Source: Pseudomonas sp. RIT-562 (GTDB lineage Bacteria; Pseudomonadota; Gammaproteobacteria; Pseudomonadales; Pseudomonadaceae). From it: 64,000 nucleotides of DNA. Location of the stretch: the NCBI RefSeq assembly GCF_026241895.1, contig NZ_JAPJIV010000022.1, positions 1 to 64,000 on the forward strand. The letters are read 5' to 3'. The notes under the pieces were generated by a model. That model saw only the letters and a program-made list of their open reading frames with translations, was not told the origin of the DNA and made no database searches. The translations under genes were made by a program, and so were the position numbers. Positions 1 through 8,220 of this stretch are shown here, piece by piece; the stretch's first letter is position 1; the number at the start of each line of letters is the position of its first letter.

Positions 1-231
1 CCGGGCTCCTACGGGTTTTGCGTCAGGGCACACGATTTTCGTCACACCGCGATCCCGTAGGAGCCTGCTTGCTGGCGATGGCGCCCCGGAGATCGCCATC
101 GCCGGCGAGCCGAACTCCTACGGGTTCTGCGTCAGGGCACCCGATTTTCGTCACACCGCGATCCCGTAGGAGTCTGGCTTGCCAGCGATGGCAGACCTGA
201 GATCGCCATCGCCGGCAAGCCGGACTCCTAC
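1..231. repeat. REP palindrome array 1 (cut by window edge)
   Basis: End of one unit at 1-13 and two complete units whose GTAGGAG starts lie at 57 and 166, a 109-bp period. Each unit is an imperfect palindrome of about 66 bp followed by a spacer of about 42 bp that is nearly identical between copies. The array ends 10 bp before the stop codon of the SnoaL gene and continues left of the window. Confidence 0.85.
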
Positions 232-241
232 AGCGGGATGA

Positions 242-877
242 TCAGCGCACGCGGATTTTCGGGGTGTCCGCTCCACGCCGCAGGGTATTAAGGAAGCCTT
301 CCAGCGGTGCCGGTTCGGCGATCTGCGGCAAGGCGTCCTTGTCCGGCCGTTGCGCCCAGAACTCATCCCACGACGGAAACAGTTCATGGAAGCTGCCAGC
401 GTAGGGCTCACGGCCCGGCCAGCGCATTTTCAAACCGCCAATCGGCGGTTTGTTCAGGTCAGTCGCATACCAGTAGCACGGCAGGCGACGGCGGAAACAC
501 CAGCGCCCGTCGATGCGTTCGTAGTCGTCCCAGTACAGCATCTGCATGATCACCCACTCCGGCCCGGTCTCATGCTCGTTCTTTGAATAGACCACGCCGG
601 TGGCGTGATCGGCATCGCTGAACTCGATGATGTGTTGCCCCAGGTGATGGGAGGTACCGTGGAACTGCTTGCGCATGGTTTCGTCCAGCCAGGCCTTGAG
701 ATGCGCGCGCCCGCTCTTGTCGCGACCCACGCGCACGTCCGGGGCAAAGCAGTTGGCCATGGCATCCATGTCGCGCATGTCCAGGGCCAGGGCGTACTTG
801 CCGGCCAGTTGGCGGATCGCATCCAGCGACTCCAGGCGGTCGATGCGCGCCAGCAAGGCGCTGCTGTCCTCGCCCAT
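242..877 (-). CDS. SnoaL/NTF2-like family protein, possible steroid dehydratase
   Basis: 211 aa, single SnoaL-like (NTF2 fold) domain, cone-shaped barrels that include small lyases and isomerases. The N-terminal arrangement (a helix with IDRLESLDAIRQLAGKYA, then LDMRDMDAMANCF) resembles bile-acid 7-alpha-dehydratase BaiE and other SnoaL_4 proteins, with a conserved His-containing strand (GTSHHLGQHIIEF). Start is ATG 877, which shares one base with the TGA of the upstream SDR (TGATG), so the two are translationally coupled; a GTG three bases earlier is less likely. Last gene of operon A. Dehydration of a hydroxysteroid is an inference from family and neighbours; the true substrate is not visible. 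Confidence 0.75.
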   Translation of the reverse strand: MGEDSSALLARIDRLESLDAIRQLAGKYALALDMRDMDAMANCFAPDVRVGRDKSGRAHLKAWLDETMRKQFHGTSHHLGQHIIEFSDADHATGVVYSKNEHETGPEWVIMQMLYWDDYERIDGRWCFRRRLPCYWYATDLNKPPIGGLKMRWPGREPYAGSFHELFPSWDEFWAQRPDKDALPQIAEPAPLEGFLNTLRRGADTPKIRVR

Positions 878-1650
878 CACTCGAACACCGTGTACAGGTC
901 GGAACCGCGCCCGCCATCCACCGCCAGGCTGGCGCCGGTGACATACGAAGCTTCGTCGCTGGCCAGGAACACAATCGCGTTAGCCAGCTCCACGGGCAGG
1001 CCGACGCGTTTCATCGGGATGACTTTTTCGGTGTTGGCGCGTGCCTTGGCATCGCTAAGCATGCCGGCAGTGGCCGGAGTGTCGACCACGCCCGGGATGA
1101 TCACGTTGCAGCGGATGTTGTGCGGTGCACCCTCACTGGCCGCCGCCCGACTGAAGTTGATCACCGCCGCCTTCGCCGCCGAGTAACCGGCCATCCACGC
1201 CGTGCCAAACAAGCCGCAGATGGAAGCGATGTTGACGATCGAACCGCCACCCTGCGCCTTCATCAACTGCATCGCCGTTCGAGTGCCCCAGAACGTGCCA
1301 TCCACGGTGGTAGCGAAGTTGGCGTGCCAGTCGGCAGTGGTCATCGCGTCGATGCCACCCCAGGTGTAGGCCATCGCGTTGTTGACCAGAATGTCCAGGC
1401 GTCCGTGACGCTGCGCGGTAGCTTGCAGTGCGTCGACATAAGCCTGTTCATCGCTGACGTCGGCGACGGCGATTTCGGCCTGGCCACCGAGCGCCTGGAT
1501 TTTTTCCTGCACACCTTGCAGCGGTTCGATACGCCGACCGCACAACACCACCGTCGCGCCCTCTTCGGCGAATCGCAGGGCGGTGGCTTCACCGATGCCT
1601 GAACCGGCGCCAGTGACAAAGGCGATTTTTCCTTGCAGACGATTGCTCAT
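877..1650 (-). CDS. SDR family NAD(P)-dependent oxidoreductase
   Basis: 257 aa classical short-chain dehydrogenase. Rossmann motif TGAGSGIG near the N-terminus, NNA after strand beta4, catalytic Ser in the IVNIAS segment and YSAAK as the Tyr/Lys pair. ATG 1650 is preceded by GGGAG and gives the canonical SDR N-terminus; the open frame extends upstream but without homology. Second gene of operon A, 14 bp after the preceding SDR and overlapping the SnoaL start. In this cluster it most plausibly oxidises or reduces a hydroxyl or keto group on the steroid nucleus; position and stereochemistry cannot be read from sequence. Confidence 0.88.
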   Translation of the reverse strand: MSNRLQGKIAFVTGAGSGIGEATALRFAEEGATVVLCGRRIEPLQGVQEKIQALGGQAEIAVADVSDEQAYVDALQATAQRHGRLDILVNNAMAYTWGGIDAMTTADWHANFATTVDGTFWGTRTAMQLMKAQGGGSIVNIASICGLFGTAWMAGYSAAKAAVINFSRAAASEGAPHNIRCNVIIPGVVDTPATAGMLSDAKARANTEKVIPMKRVGLPVELANAIVFLASDEASYVTGASLAVDGGRGSDLYTVFE

Positions 1651-1664
1651 GAGTGTCTCCCTGA

Positions 1665-2399
1665 TCAGATAAAGGCCATGCCGCCGTTGACGGCAATGTT
1701 CTGCCCGGTCATGAAGCTGGCGTCTTCGCTCGCGAGGAATACTGCAACCCTGGCAATTTCGTCGGTTTCGCACATGCGCCCCAAGGGCACGTTTTTCAGC
1801 AGGGCCTGCATGTATTCATCCGGGATCCCCGCCATCATCGGCGTGTTGGTCGGCCCCGGTACCAGGGTGTTGACGCGGATGCCGCTGGCGGCCAGTTCGC
1901 GGGCAATCGAGCGGGTCAGGCCCATCACGCCGGCTTTCGAGGTGCAGTAGTGGCTTGGGCCGTCACCGGTCAGCGCAGCGGTGCTGGACAGGTTGATGAT
2001 CGCGCCTTTGCGCGCGCCCTTGACCATTAACTTGGCGCCTTCCCGGCAGCACAGGAACGTGCCGCTCAAGTTCACGCCAATTACCCGTGCCCAGCTCTCG
2101 TCCGAGGTTTCGAGGAAGCTGTCCAGCCCGCCCACGCCTGCGTTGTTGACCAGGATGTCGAGACCACCGAAGTGCTGCTCGGCCTGGCCCATGGCATCGG
2201 CCACCGAGGCGCCGTCAGCGACATTACAGGCCACGGCCAGGACCTTGTCGCCCAGGTCGGCGAGGCTCTCGGCCAAGGCTTGTTGATTGAGGTCTACTGC
2301 TACCACCTTGGCGCCTTCGGCGACAAAACCACGGACGATGGCTTGCCCCATGCCCTGTGCTGCACCGGTCACAAAGGCCACTTTGTTGAGTAACTTCAT
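1665..2399 (-). CDS. SDR family NAD(P)-dependent oxidoreductase
   Basis: 244 aa classical SDR: TGAAQGMG cofactor loop, NNAG, catalytic Ser in NLSSTAA and the active-site Tyr/Lys in HYCTSKAG. ATG 2399 follows a GGAG at a 7-nt spacing. First gene of operon A; the 18-bp cluster box at 2491-2508 lies 91 bp upstream and points at it. Probably a hydroxysteroid dehydrogenase or beta-oxidation type hydroxyacyl dehydrogenase; substrate is inference only. Confidence 0.88.
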   Translation of the reverse strand: MKLLNKVAFVTGAAQGMGQAIVRGFVAEGAKVVAVDLNQQALAESLADLGDKVLAVACNVADGASVADAMGQAEQHFGGLDILVNNAGVGGLDSFLETSDESWARVIGVNLSGTFLCCREGAKLMVKGARKGAIINLSSTAALTGDGPSHYCTSKAGVMGLTRSIARELAASGIRVNTLVPGPTNTPMMAGIPDEYMQALLKNVPLGRMCETDEIARVAVFLASEDASFMTGQNIAVNGGMAFI

Positions 2400-2490
2400 T
2401 AGCAATCTCCAAATGAGCAATCACGCTGCGACCCCCTGCCCCTGCAGTAGCGCCGCTCCCTGAATGATTAGCGCCCAGAGCCCCGGAGCA

Positions 2491-2508
2491 CATCGTCCGA
2501 TGGGACTA
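2491..2508 (-). promoter_or_regulatory. Cluster box upstream of operon A
   Basis: Read on the minus strand: TAGTCCCATCGGACGATG, matching TRGTC-N6-GACGATG. It points at the SDR starting at 2399. A TAATCA hexamer lies about 20 bp downstream and could be a -10. Confidence 0.7.
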
Positions 2509-2516
2509 CCGCCAAG

Positions 2517-2534
2517 TGGTCTGAACGGACGATG
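2517..2534 (+). promoter_or_regulatory. Cluster box upstream of the C-C hydrolase
   Basis: TGGTCTGAACGGACGATG on the plus strand, identical over 18 bp to the box at 33977-33994. It sits 8 bp from the oppositely oriented box 2491-2508, so each divergent operon has its own copy. Confidence 0.75.
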
Positions 2535-2658
2535 CCGGCAATCCCCCGCGCGCCCAGCATTGACCGGTGCACGCCCCGTCAGGTGCAGCGTTCCCCTTCA
2601 ACTCGCTGGCGCGCCTGACGCGGCTGTGCTTTACGAATCCGCAGAAATGGAGAACCCC

Positions 2659-3495
2659 ATGAACCAACCCGTAGACTTGCCATTGCCCGTCGGCCATTAC
2701 GCAACGCTGCCCAACAACGGCCTGCGCCTGCACTATCTGGATGAGGGCACTGGCCCCGTGGTGCTGTGGCTGCACGGCAGCGGGCCGGGCGCCAGTGGTT
2801 TCAGCAACTTCAAGGGCAACTACCCGCAGTTCGTCGCCGCCGGGTATCGCAATGTCGTGCTGGATTTGCCGGGTTTTGGTCGGTCGGACAAGCCCGAAGA
2901 CGTGCAGTACAACCTGGATTTTTTCGTCGATTGCGTAGCGGCGTTCCTGGAATGCATCGGAGTGCGACGTTGCACGATCCTGGGTAACTCGCTGGGCGGC
3001 GCGATCGCCCTGGGCCTGGCGCTGCGTTTGCCGCAACTGCCTCAAAGCCTGATCCTGCTGGCACCGGGCGGTGTCGAGGAGCGGGAAACCTACTTCAAGA
3101 TGGAAGGCATCGTGCGCATGGTCAGCCTGTTCGCCGCCGGCCCTGTCGGCATGAGCGAAATGCGCAGCATGATGAGCCTGCAATTGTTCGATCCCTCGAT
3201 CCTCCCGGAAAGCCTGTTGCAGGAGCGCGTGGCGGTGGCGGTGCTGCAGCCCAAGACCCTGTTCAGCACGATGATGGTGCAGAACATGGAAGCGCGCCTG
3301 GGTGAGATCCAGTGCCCGATTCTCGGGTTCTGGGGCAACAACGACAACTTCAATCCGGTCAGCGGTGCCCAGCGCATTATCGACGGCGCACCGAATGCAC
3401 GGTTCATTGTGTTGAACCGCTGTGGGCACTGGGTGCAGGTCGAACACCGTGAGTTGTTCAACCGTAGTTGCGTCGAGTTTCTGCAACACGGCTGA
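2659..3495 (+). CDS. Alpha/beta hydrolase, HsaD/MhpC-like meta-cleavage product hydrolase
   Basis: 278 aa alpha/beta hydrolase. Oxyanion HGSGPGASG loop typical of C-C bond hydrolases, nucleophile elbow GNSLGG (Ser about 111), acid Asp in GNNDNFNP (about 229) and His in CGHW (about 257). HsaD/TesD and MhpC are about 280-290 aa and share these motifs; they hydrolyse the ring-cleavage product made by an extradiol dioxygenase. ATG 2659 has GGAG six bases upstream; an ATG at 2647 lacks one. Monocistronic, with its own box. No extradiol dioxygenase is found in the window, so the partner enzyme must be elsewhere. Confidence 0.82.
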   Translation: MNQPVDLPLPVGHYATLPNNGLRLHYLDEGTGPVVLWLHGSGPGASGFSNFKGNYPQFVAAGYRNVVLDLPGFGRSDKPEDVQYNLDFFVDCVAAFLECIGVRRCTILGNSLGGAIALGLALRLPQLPQSLILLAPGGVEERETYFKMEGIVRMVSLFAAGPVGMSEMRSMMSLQLFDPSILPESLLQERVAVAVLQPKTLFSTMMVQNMEARLGEIQCPILGFWGNNDNFNPVSGAQRIIDGAPNARFIVLNRCGHWVQVEHRELFNRSCVEFLQHG

Positions 3496-3506
3496 TCATC
3501 TCTCTT

Positions 3507-3606
3507 TGTAGGAGCGAGCCTGCTCGCGAAGGACTCAAGGACAACGCGCTCATCCAGCCAACACGCGTTATCGTTAACGACCTTCGCGAGCAAACTCGCT
3601 CCTACA
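3507..3606. repeat. REP doublet (GTAGGAGCGAGC type)
   Basis: Two inverted REP units, TGTAGGAGCGAGCCTGCTCG at the left end and its near reverse complement ending CGCTCCTACA at 3606, flanking about 45 bp. It fills the space between two convergent genes, the usual location. Confidence 0.85.
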
Positions 3607-3611
3607 AGAGG

Positions 3612-4844
3612 TTAGCGATCGGCTGCCGGCTGACTGTTCAACTGCGCATCACCCGGTTTGCCCAGCACGCAAGACGTACCGCCAGGCGTATACATCATCG
3701 CCACACAGCGGTTGCAAGCGGTGCAGATCGAATCCCGACTGGCCCCACTGGCCAGCTTGTTGACGTAGTCATTTTCCGCCAGCAGCACCCGCCCCATGGC
3801 GACCAGGTCAAACCCCTCGGCCATGATCTGCTCGATGCTCGCCAGGCTCCTGGCACCGCCCAGATAAGCCAGCGGCATCTTCACCGCCGCACGCACCTTG
3901 CGCGCGTGCTCCAGCAGATACAGCTCACGAAACTCCACAGTCGGCTCTTTGCGGCGCTGGATCGCCATGGCCAGGGCGATGATCTTGTTCTTCTGCTGCA
4001 CGCGGTTTTCCTTGGGAAAGGACGAACCGAACATAGTGGTGATCGACTCGGCATTCATCCCGGCGCTGAGCACCAGCAGATGCGCACCCTCCTCCTCGAG
4101 CATCCGCGCGATCTGCGCGCCGTCCTCGGCGCTGTTGCCCGCCCTCACGCCTTCGGTGACGCTGTACTTGCAGATCACCGCCATTTCCTGGCCGACCGCA
4201 TCGAGCACCGCGCGAAGCACCCGGCGCGGAAAGCGCAGACGGTTTTGCAGGCTGCCGCCGTACTGGTCGCGACGCTTGTTGTACATCGGCGAAATGAACT
4301 GGCTGAGCAGGTAGCCGTGGCCCATGTGGATTTCCACCGCATCAAAACCGGCCTGGCGGGCCAGCCGCGCGCCTTGGGCGAAGTCGCGCACCACCTGCTG
4401 CATGTCGGCTTCGTTCATCGCCTGCTTGAGGAACATGCCGCTCATCAGGCCAATCTTGTTGAAGCCACCGCTGGCGGATAACGGACGCTTGGTCGAGCGC
4501 TCGCGAATGAACGTGAAACAGCCGCCGTGGGTGATCTGCGCACTGGCCAGGCCACCGGCCTGGTGTACGCCGTCGGTCAGGGCCTTGAAGTGTGGCAGGC
4601 TTGCCGAATTCAGGGTCAGCTGATTGGGCAGCGTGCGGCCGTCATTGCTCACCGCACAGTAGGCGACAGTGGTCAGGGCAATACCACCGGCCACCAGGTC
4701 TGAGTGCAACTTGACCAACTGCCTGGAAGGCACGCCCTGCACACTCATGCCCTCGTTGGTGGCGGCCTTGATAAAGCGGTTTTTCAGGGTCAGCGGGCCA
4801 ATCGCGATGGGGCTGAACGGCGACGGGTTCGGACGAGAATTCAT
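3612..4844 (-). CDS. NADH:flavin oxidoreductase (Old Yellow Enzyme family) with Cys-rich C-terminus
   Basis: 410 aa. FMN-binding TIM barrel of the OYE family with the HMGHGYLLSQF active-site segment and the following YGGSLQNR. The C-terminus carries CTACNRC plus a later Cys, resembling the 4Fe-4S ligands of 2,4-dienoyl-CoA reductase and BaiCD-type bile-acid enzymes, but the C-terminal NAD/FAD domains of those long proteins are absent. ATG 4844 is preceded by GAGAGG; the GTG three bases earlier is less likely. Last gene of operon C. Likely reduces or isomerises an enone or enoyl intermediate of the steroid pathway; substrate unknown. Confidence 0.8.
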   Translation of the reverse strand: MNSRPNPSPFSPIAIGPLTLKNRFIKAATNEGMSVQGVPSRQLVKLHSDLVAGGIALTTVAYCAVSNDGRTLPNQLTLNSASLPHFKALTDGVHQAGGLASAQITHGGCFTFIRERSTKRPLSASGGFNKIGLMSGMFLKQAMNEADMQQVVRDFAQGARLARQAGFDAVEIHMGHGYLLSQFISPMYNKRRDQYGGSLQNRLRFPRRVLRAVLDAVGQEMAVICKYSVTEGVRAGNSAEDGAQIARMLEEEGAHLLVLSAGMNAESITTMFGSSFPKENRVQQKNKIIALAMAIQRRKEPTVEFRELYLLEHARKVRAAVKMPLAYLGGARSLASIEQIMAEGFDLVAMGRVLLAENDYVNKLASGASRDSICTACNRCVAMMYTPGGTSCVLGKPGDAQLNSQPAADR

Positions 4845-4917
4845 CACAGGCCTCTCTTTATTTTTATCAGGCTACAAAGGGTGGCCGCGTCGCCGGATCG
4901 CCACGCAGCCGGGATCA

Positions 4918-6564
4918 TCAGAAGGTGTACTTGGCGTTGAACGACAGGTAATCGCGATCCGTCAGCAAGCGGCCCTGGGCGACATCCGGCGAGCTCAAGT
5001 AGGCGACATAGGTCATGCCGACCTGGAAGTTGCCCAGGTACTTGAAGTCGCCCCCCACGGTCAGGCGTTTCTCGTCGCGGCCCAGCCCCTGATAGGCACT
5101 GCCGTCGACGTTCTGCGTCCACACCACTTTGGTGCTCAGGTCGAGACCGGTGGCAATGGACGGGTAGTCCATGTAGGCGCCAATACCCAGCAGCGTCGAG
5201 CCACGGGTCTGGGTCTTCGATTCGAAGTTGTCGAATGTGCCGTCTACCCCAGGCCCGCCGCCGGTAATGGTCACGCTGTCCACGCCGGCGATGTGTTGAT
5301 GCACCACTTCGCCCATGAAGGTGGTCTGCTGGGCGAGGATGCTCGGGCCGAGGATGTACGAGGCGTTGAGGTTGCCTTGCCAGATTTGCCCGGTGGTCGG
5401 TGCGCCGTTATCGAGATAAACCGCCGCACCGTTGCGGTAGCTGAGGTCACCGGCGTATTGCACCGAGTCACCGACTTTCGAGCTGAAACTGACGCCGGTC
5501 AACTCGACGTCCTCGAAGTAGCCCATGCGATAAGTCATCGCCTGGCCGGTGTGGCCGATATTCTTCAGCGACGAGTATTGGGTGGCGCCGCTGAAGTCGA
5601 AGAACAACGAACCGACTCGCTCGTTGTAGCGATAATGGAACAGCCCCACTTCAGTGTTTTCGGTAATCCGGTAGCGCGCACCCAGGCCCCACTGACCGCT
5701 GTCGCTGGCGTCTTTTTCACCGGCATAGGCAACGGCCGCACCATTGGGCAGGCTGCTGACCAGACCGCTGCCGAGGCGGAAGAACTCCGCGCCCGGGCCG
5801 AAGGTGTCGCTACCGAAATAATCGCCCACCGGGTTGAGCTGGGTCTTGTCCCACTCGTATTGGTAGTAGCCCACCAGCGCCAGATCTTCATTCAGCGACC
5901 ACGACGCCGAAACCTGCCCCACCGGCAGGTACGAATCCTTGGCCTCGGTACCTGGCACGTTGAACTTGGTGGCATCGACCGGCGCCTGTCCCTGGCTGAT
6001 GTTGGACCAGAACAGACTCTCGCCCCAGGCCACCAGGTGTCGCCCGGCCTTGAGCGACAGGTACTGGGTTTCGCCGACATCGAAGTTGCCATACACATAG
6101 GCGTCCAGCAGGCGTGCGGTGCCGCCGCTGAGCTGGCGGGTCTTGTCACTGAAACCGTCGTTGTGCCCGAGCTTGTTCACCGTGTCCGGCGAGTCGTTGG
6201 CGTTGCGCTGGTGATAGACATCGTCATAGAAGTCACTGCCGCGCAGCACCACCCCGAGATTGTCGTGCTTGAGCTGCAACTCGCCGAACAGGCTCAGGCG
6301 ATTGTTGATCAACGAGCCGCGCTTGAAGTTACGGGTGCCGTCGTCGTAGTTCGGGTCCCCAAGGTACTGGTTCGCCTGCTTGGCCGTGCGCATCGAGGCG
6401 GTGTAGTTGACTGTCAGCGACGAGTCCAGCGTGGTGTTTTCCCCCAACTGAATGGTCGGCGCGGCGTAGGCCGTGGCACTGCCCAGGGTGATGGCCGTCG
6501 CCAACAGTTGGCGGCTGGCAGTCAGGCTGGCCGGACGGCGCGCAACAGTGTTTCGCGTAAACAT
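4918..6564 (-). CDS. DUF1302 family outer-membrane protein
   Basis: 548 aa with an N-terminal signal peptide ending near AYAA and a C-terminal beta-strand finishing ...FNAKYTF, an aromatic end typical of outer-membrane barrels. The body is rich in alternating beta-strand segments. DUF1302 proteins are frequent in clusters for steroids, terpenoids and other hydrophobic substrates and are presumed uptake channels, though none of that is proved by sequence. Strong GGAGAGGAG ribosome site, immediately preceded by an AACAACAA motif. 24 bp downstream of the CoA ligase. Paralogue of 28053-29720. Confidence 0.85.
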   Translation of the reverse strand: MFTRNTVARRPASLTASRQLLATAITLGSATAYAAPTIQLGENTTLDSSLTVNYTASMRTAKQANQYLGDPNYDDGTRNFKRGSLINNRLSLFGELQLKHDNLGVVLRGSDFYDDVYHQRNANDSPDTVNKLGHNDGFSDKTRQLSGGTARLLDAYVYGNFDVGETQYLSLKAGRHLVAWGESLFWSNISQGQAPVDATKFNVPGTEAKDSYLPVGQVSASWSLNEDLALVGYYQYEWDKTQLNPVGDYFGSDTFGPGAEFFRLGSGLVSSLPNGAAVAYAGEKDASDSGQWGLGARYRITENTEVGLFHYRYNERVGSLFFDFSGATQYSSLKNIGHTGQAMTYRMGYFEDVELTGVSFSSKVGDSVQYAGDLSYRNGAAVYLDNGAPTTGQIWQGNLNASYILGPSILAQQTTFMGEVVHQHIAGVDSVTITGGGPGVDGTFDNFESKTQTRGSTLLGIGAYMDYPSIATGLDLSTKVVWTQNVDGSAYQGLGRDEKRLTVGGDFKYLGNFQVGMTYVAYLSSPDVAQGRLLTDRDYLSFNAKYTF

Positions 6565-6578
6565 GCTCCTCTCCTTTT

Positions 6579-6586
6579 TTGTTGTT
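6579..6586 (-). promoter_or_regulatory. Crc/Hfq catabolite-activity motif before DUF1302
   Basis: AACAACAA on the minus strand, just 5' of the ribosome site of the gene starting at 6564. Matches AAYAAYAA, the Hfq/Crc target of Pseudomonas. Confidence 0.6.
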
Positions 6587-6587
6587 T

Positions 6588-8204
6588 TTACGGGTGCCGC
6601 TCATTGCCCACTGCTGCACGCAGTTCGTTCTTCGCTACCTTGCTCGACGGGTTCAGTGGCAAGGCACTGAAGAAGCGCACCTGGCGCGGTACTTTGTAAT
6701 TGGCCATCTGCTCGCGGCTCCAGGCGATCAGTTGTGCCGCGTCAAGCTCATAACCTTCGCGCAGCACCACACAGGCACAGCCGACTTCGCCCATGCGCTC
6801 ATCGGCGACTCCGATCACCGCCACTTGGGCAATGGCGGGATGCCGGATCAGCGCGGCCTCGATTTCCGCCGGATAGCAGTTGAAACCGCCGACAATGAAC
6901 ATGTCTTTCAAGCGGTCGGTGATGATCAGGTTGCCGGCCGCGTCGAGGCGACCGACATCGCCGGTGTGCAACCAGCCGTCGATATCTATTGCCTCGCGGG
7001 TCGCGTCCGGGTCCTGGAAATAGCCCTGCATGATGTGAAAACCACGCAGGCAGATTTCGCCGGTCTGCCCGACGTGCAGTGCCTGGTTTTGCGGGTCGCG
7101 GATGCTCACTTCGGTGCCGGCAATCGGCCGCCCGCTGGTGCCGGCGATCACCTGCGCCGAGTCTTGTGGATCACAGATGGTCGCCAGGCCACCGCACTCG
7201 GTCAGGCCATAGGCGGTCGTGACCACGGCAAAGCCCAACTCGTTGCGCATGCGCTCGATCAGGCTCGGCGGAATGCTGGCCGAGCCTGTCACCGCGATAC
7301 GCAGGCTCGACAGGTCAGTCTGCTGCAGTTGCGGATGGGCCAGCAGCGACAGGTACAGGGTGGGCGCACCGGGTAGCACGCTGATGCGCTCGCGGGCGAT
7401 GCGCTGGAACACTTGTTCGGCATCGAACACCGCGTGCGGCAGGATGGTCGCGCCGCCGATCAGGCAAGTCAGCCAGCCGGCCTTGTAGCCAAAGGCATGG
7501 AAAAACGGATTGACGATCAGGTAGCGGTCGCCCGGCACCAGGCCGATGATCTTGGCGTATTCGCTGAAGGCCCGCAGATTCTGCCCGTGGCCGCTCATCA
7601 CGCCTTTGGGTTTACCAGTGGTGCCGGAGGTGAACAACAGGTCGCACATGGCCTCGGGACCGATCGCCAGGGCGCGACGCTTGGCGCTTTCGCCATCGAT
7701 GCTTGCAGCGCCACGCAGGAACTGGGCAAGGGTCAGGTCCGCGGACAAATCGGGGGTATCGCCATCGATAATCACCAGGTGTTCGAGGCTGGCGGGGCGA
7801 TGCGCGGCGAGCAGCGCGGGATAGTCGGTGTCGAGAAAACGCTGTTGGATAAATAGCAATCGGCAGCCGCTGCGCTCCAGCACGTCGGCGGCCTCAAGAC
7901 CTTTCATGCGAGTGTTGATGGGCACCAGCACTGCTCCGGCGCACTGGATGCCCAGCGCCGCGAGGATCCAGTCGCCACTGTTCGGTGCCCAGATGCCGAT
8001 CCGGTCGCCAGCCTGGATACCCAGGGCCATCAAGCTGCGGGTGAACGCCATGACGCGTTCGGGCAACTGCGCAAAATCGAGGCATTCACCGTTGTCCTCG
8101 ATGGCGGTGCGCCCGGCAAAACGCTCGGCGCTACTGAAGACCAATTGGGCCAGGGTGACAGGTGCTGCGCTCGGTTGCGCGGCAAGGTTCAGGCTCTGAT
8201 TCAT
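6588..8204 (-). CDS. AMP-dependent acyl-CoA synthetase (FadD3-like candidate)
   Basis: 538 aa ANL-superfamily ligase. P-loop FTSGTTGKPKGV, YGLTECGG motif, TGDVGRLD hinge region and the GFNCYPAEIE motif with the C-terminal catalytic Lys in NPSSKVAKNEL. It would activate a carboxylic acid as acyl-adenylate and then CoA thioester. Start ATG 8204 gives the natural N-terminus; the open frame continues upstream through the neighbouring gene. Sits between the ferredoxin reductase and DUF1302 in operon C. Ring-degradation acids (FadD3 role) or side-chain acids are both possible. Confidence 0.85.
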   Translation of the reverse strand: MNQSLNLAAQPSAAPVTLAQLVFSSAERFAGRTAIEDNGECLDFAQLPERVMAFTRSLMALGIQAGDRIGIWAPNSGDWILAALGIQCAGAVLVPINTRMKGLEAADVLERSGCRLLFIQQRFLDTDYPALLAAHRPASLEHLVIIDGDTPDLSADLTLAQFLRGAASIDGESAKRRALAIGPEAMCDLLFTSGTTGKPKGVMSGHGQNLRAFSEYAKIIGLVPGDRYLIVNPFFHAFGYKAGWLTCLIGGATILPHAVFDAEQVFQRIARERISVLPGAPTLYLSLLAHPQLQQTDLSSLRIAVTGSASIPPSLIERMRNELGFAVVTTAYGLTECGGLATICDPQDSAQVIAGTSGRPIAGTEVSIRDPQNQALHVGQTGEICLRGFHIMQGYFQDPDATREAIDIDGWLHTGDVGRLDAAGNLIITDRLKDMFIVGGFNCYPAEIEAALIRHPAIAQVAVIGVADERMGEVGCACVVLREGYELDAAQLIAWSREQMANYKVPRQVRFFSALPLNPSSKVAKNELRAAVGNERHP

Positions 8205-8220
8205 CGTGGGCTCGTGCTCA

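Noticed and set aside
2506..3489. 327-codon minus-strand frame over the C-C hydrolase
   Set aside because: His/Gln-rich shadow; the plus strand contains a complete alpha/beta hydrolase triad.
4669..6699. 676-codon open frame antisense to DUF1302
   Set aside because: Shadow of a high-GC gene; composition is Arg/Gln/Val-rich without recognisable domains, and the opposite strand has a signal peptide and RBS.
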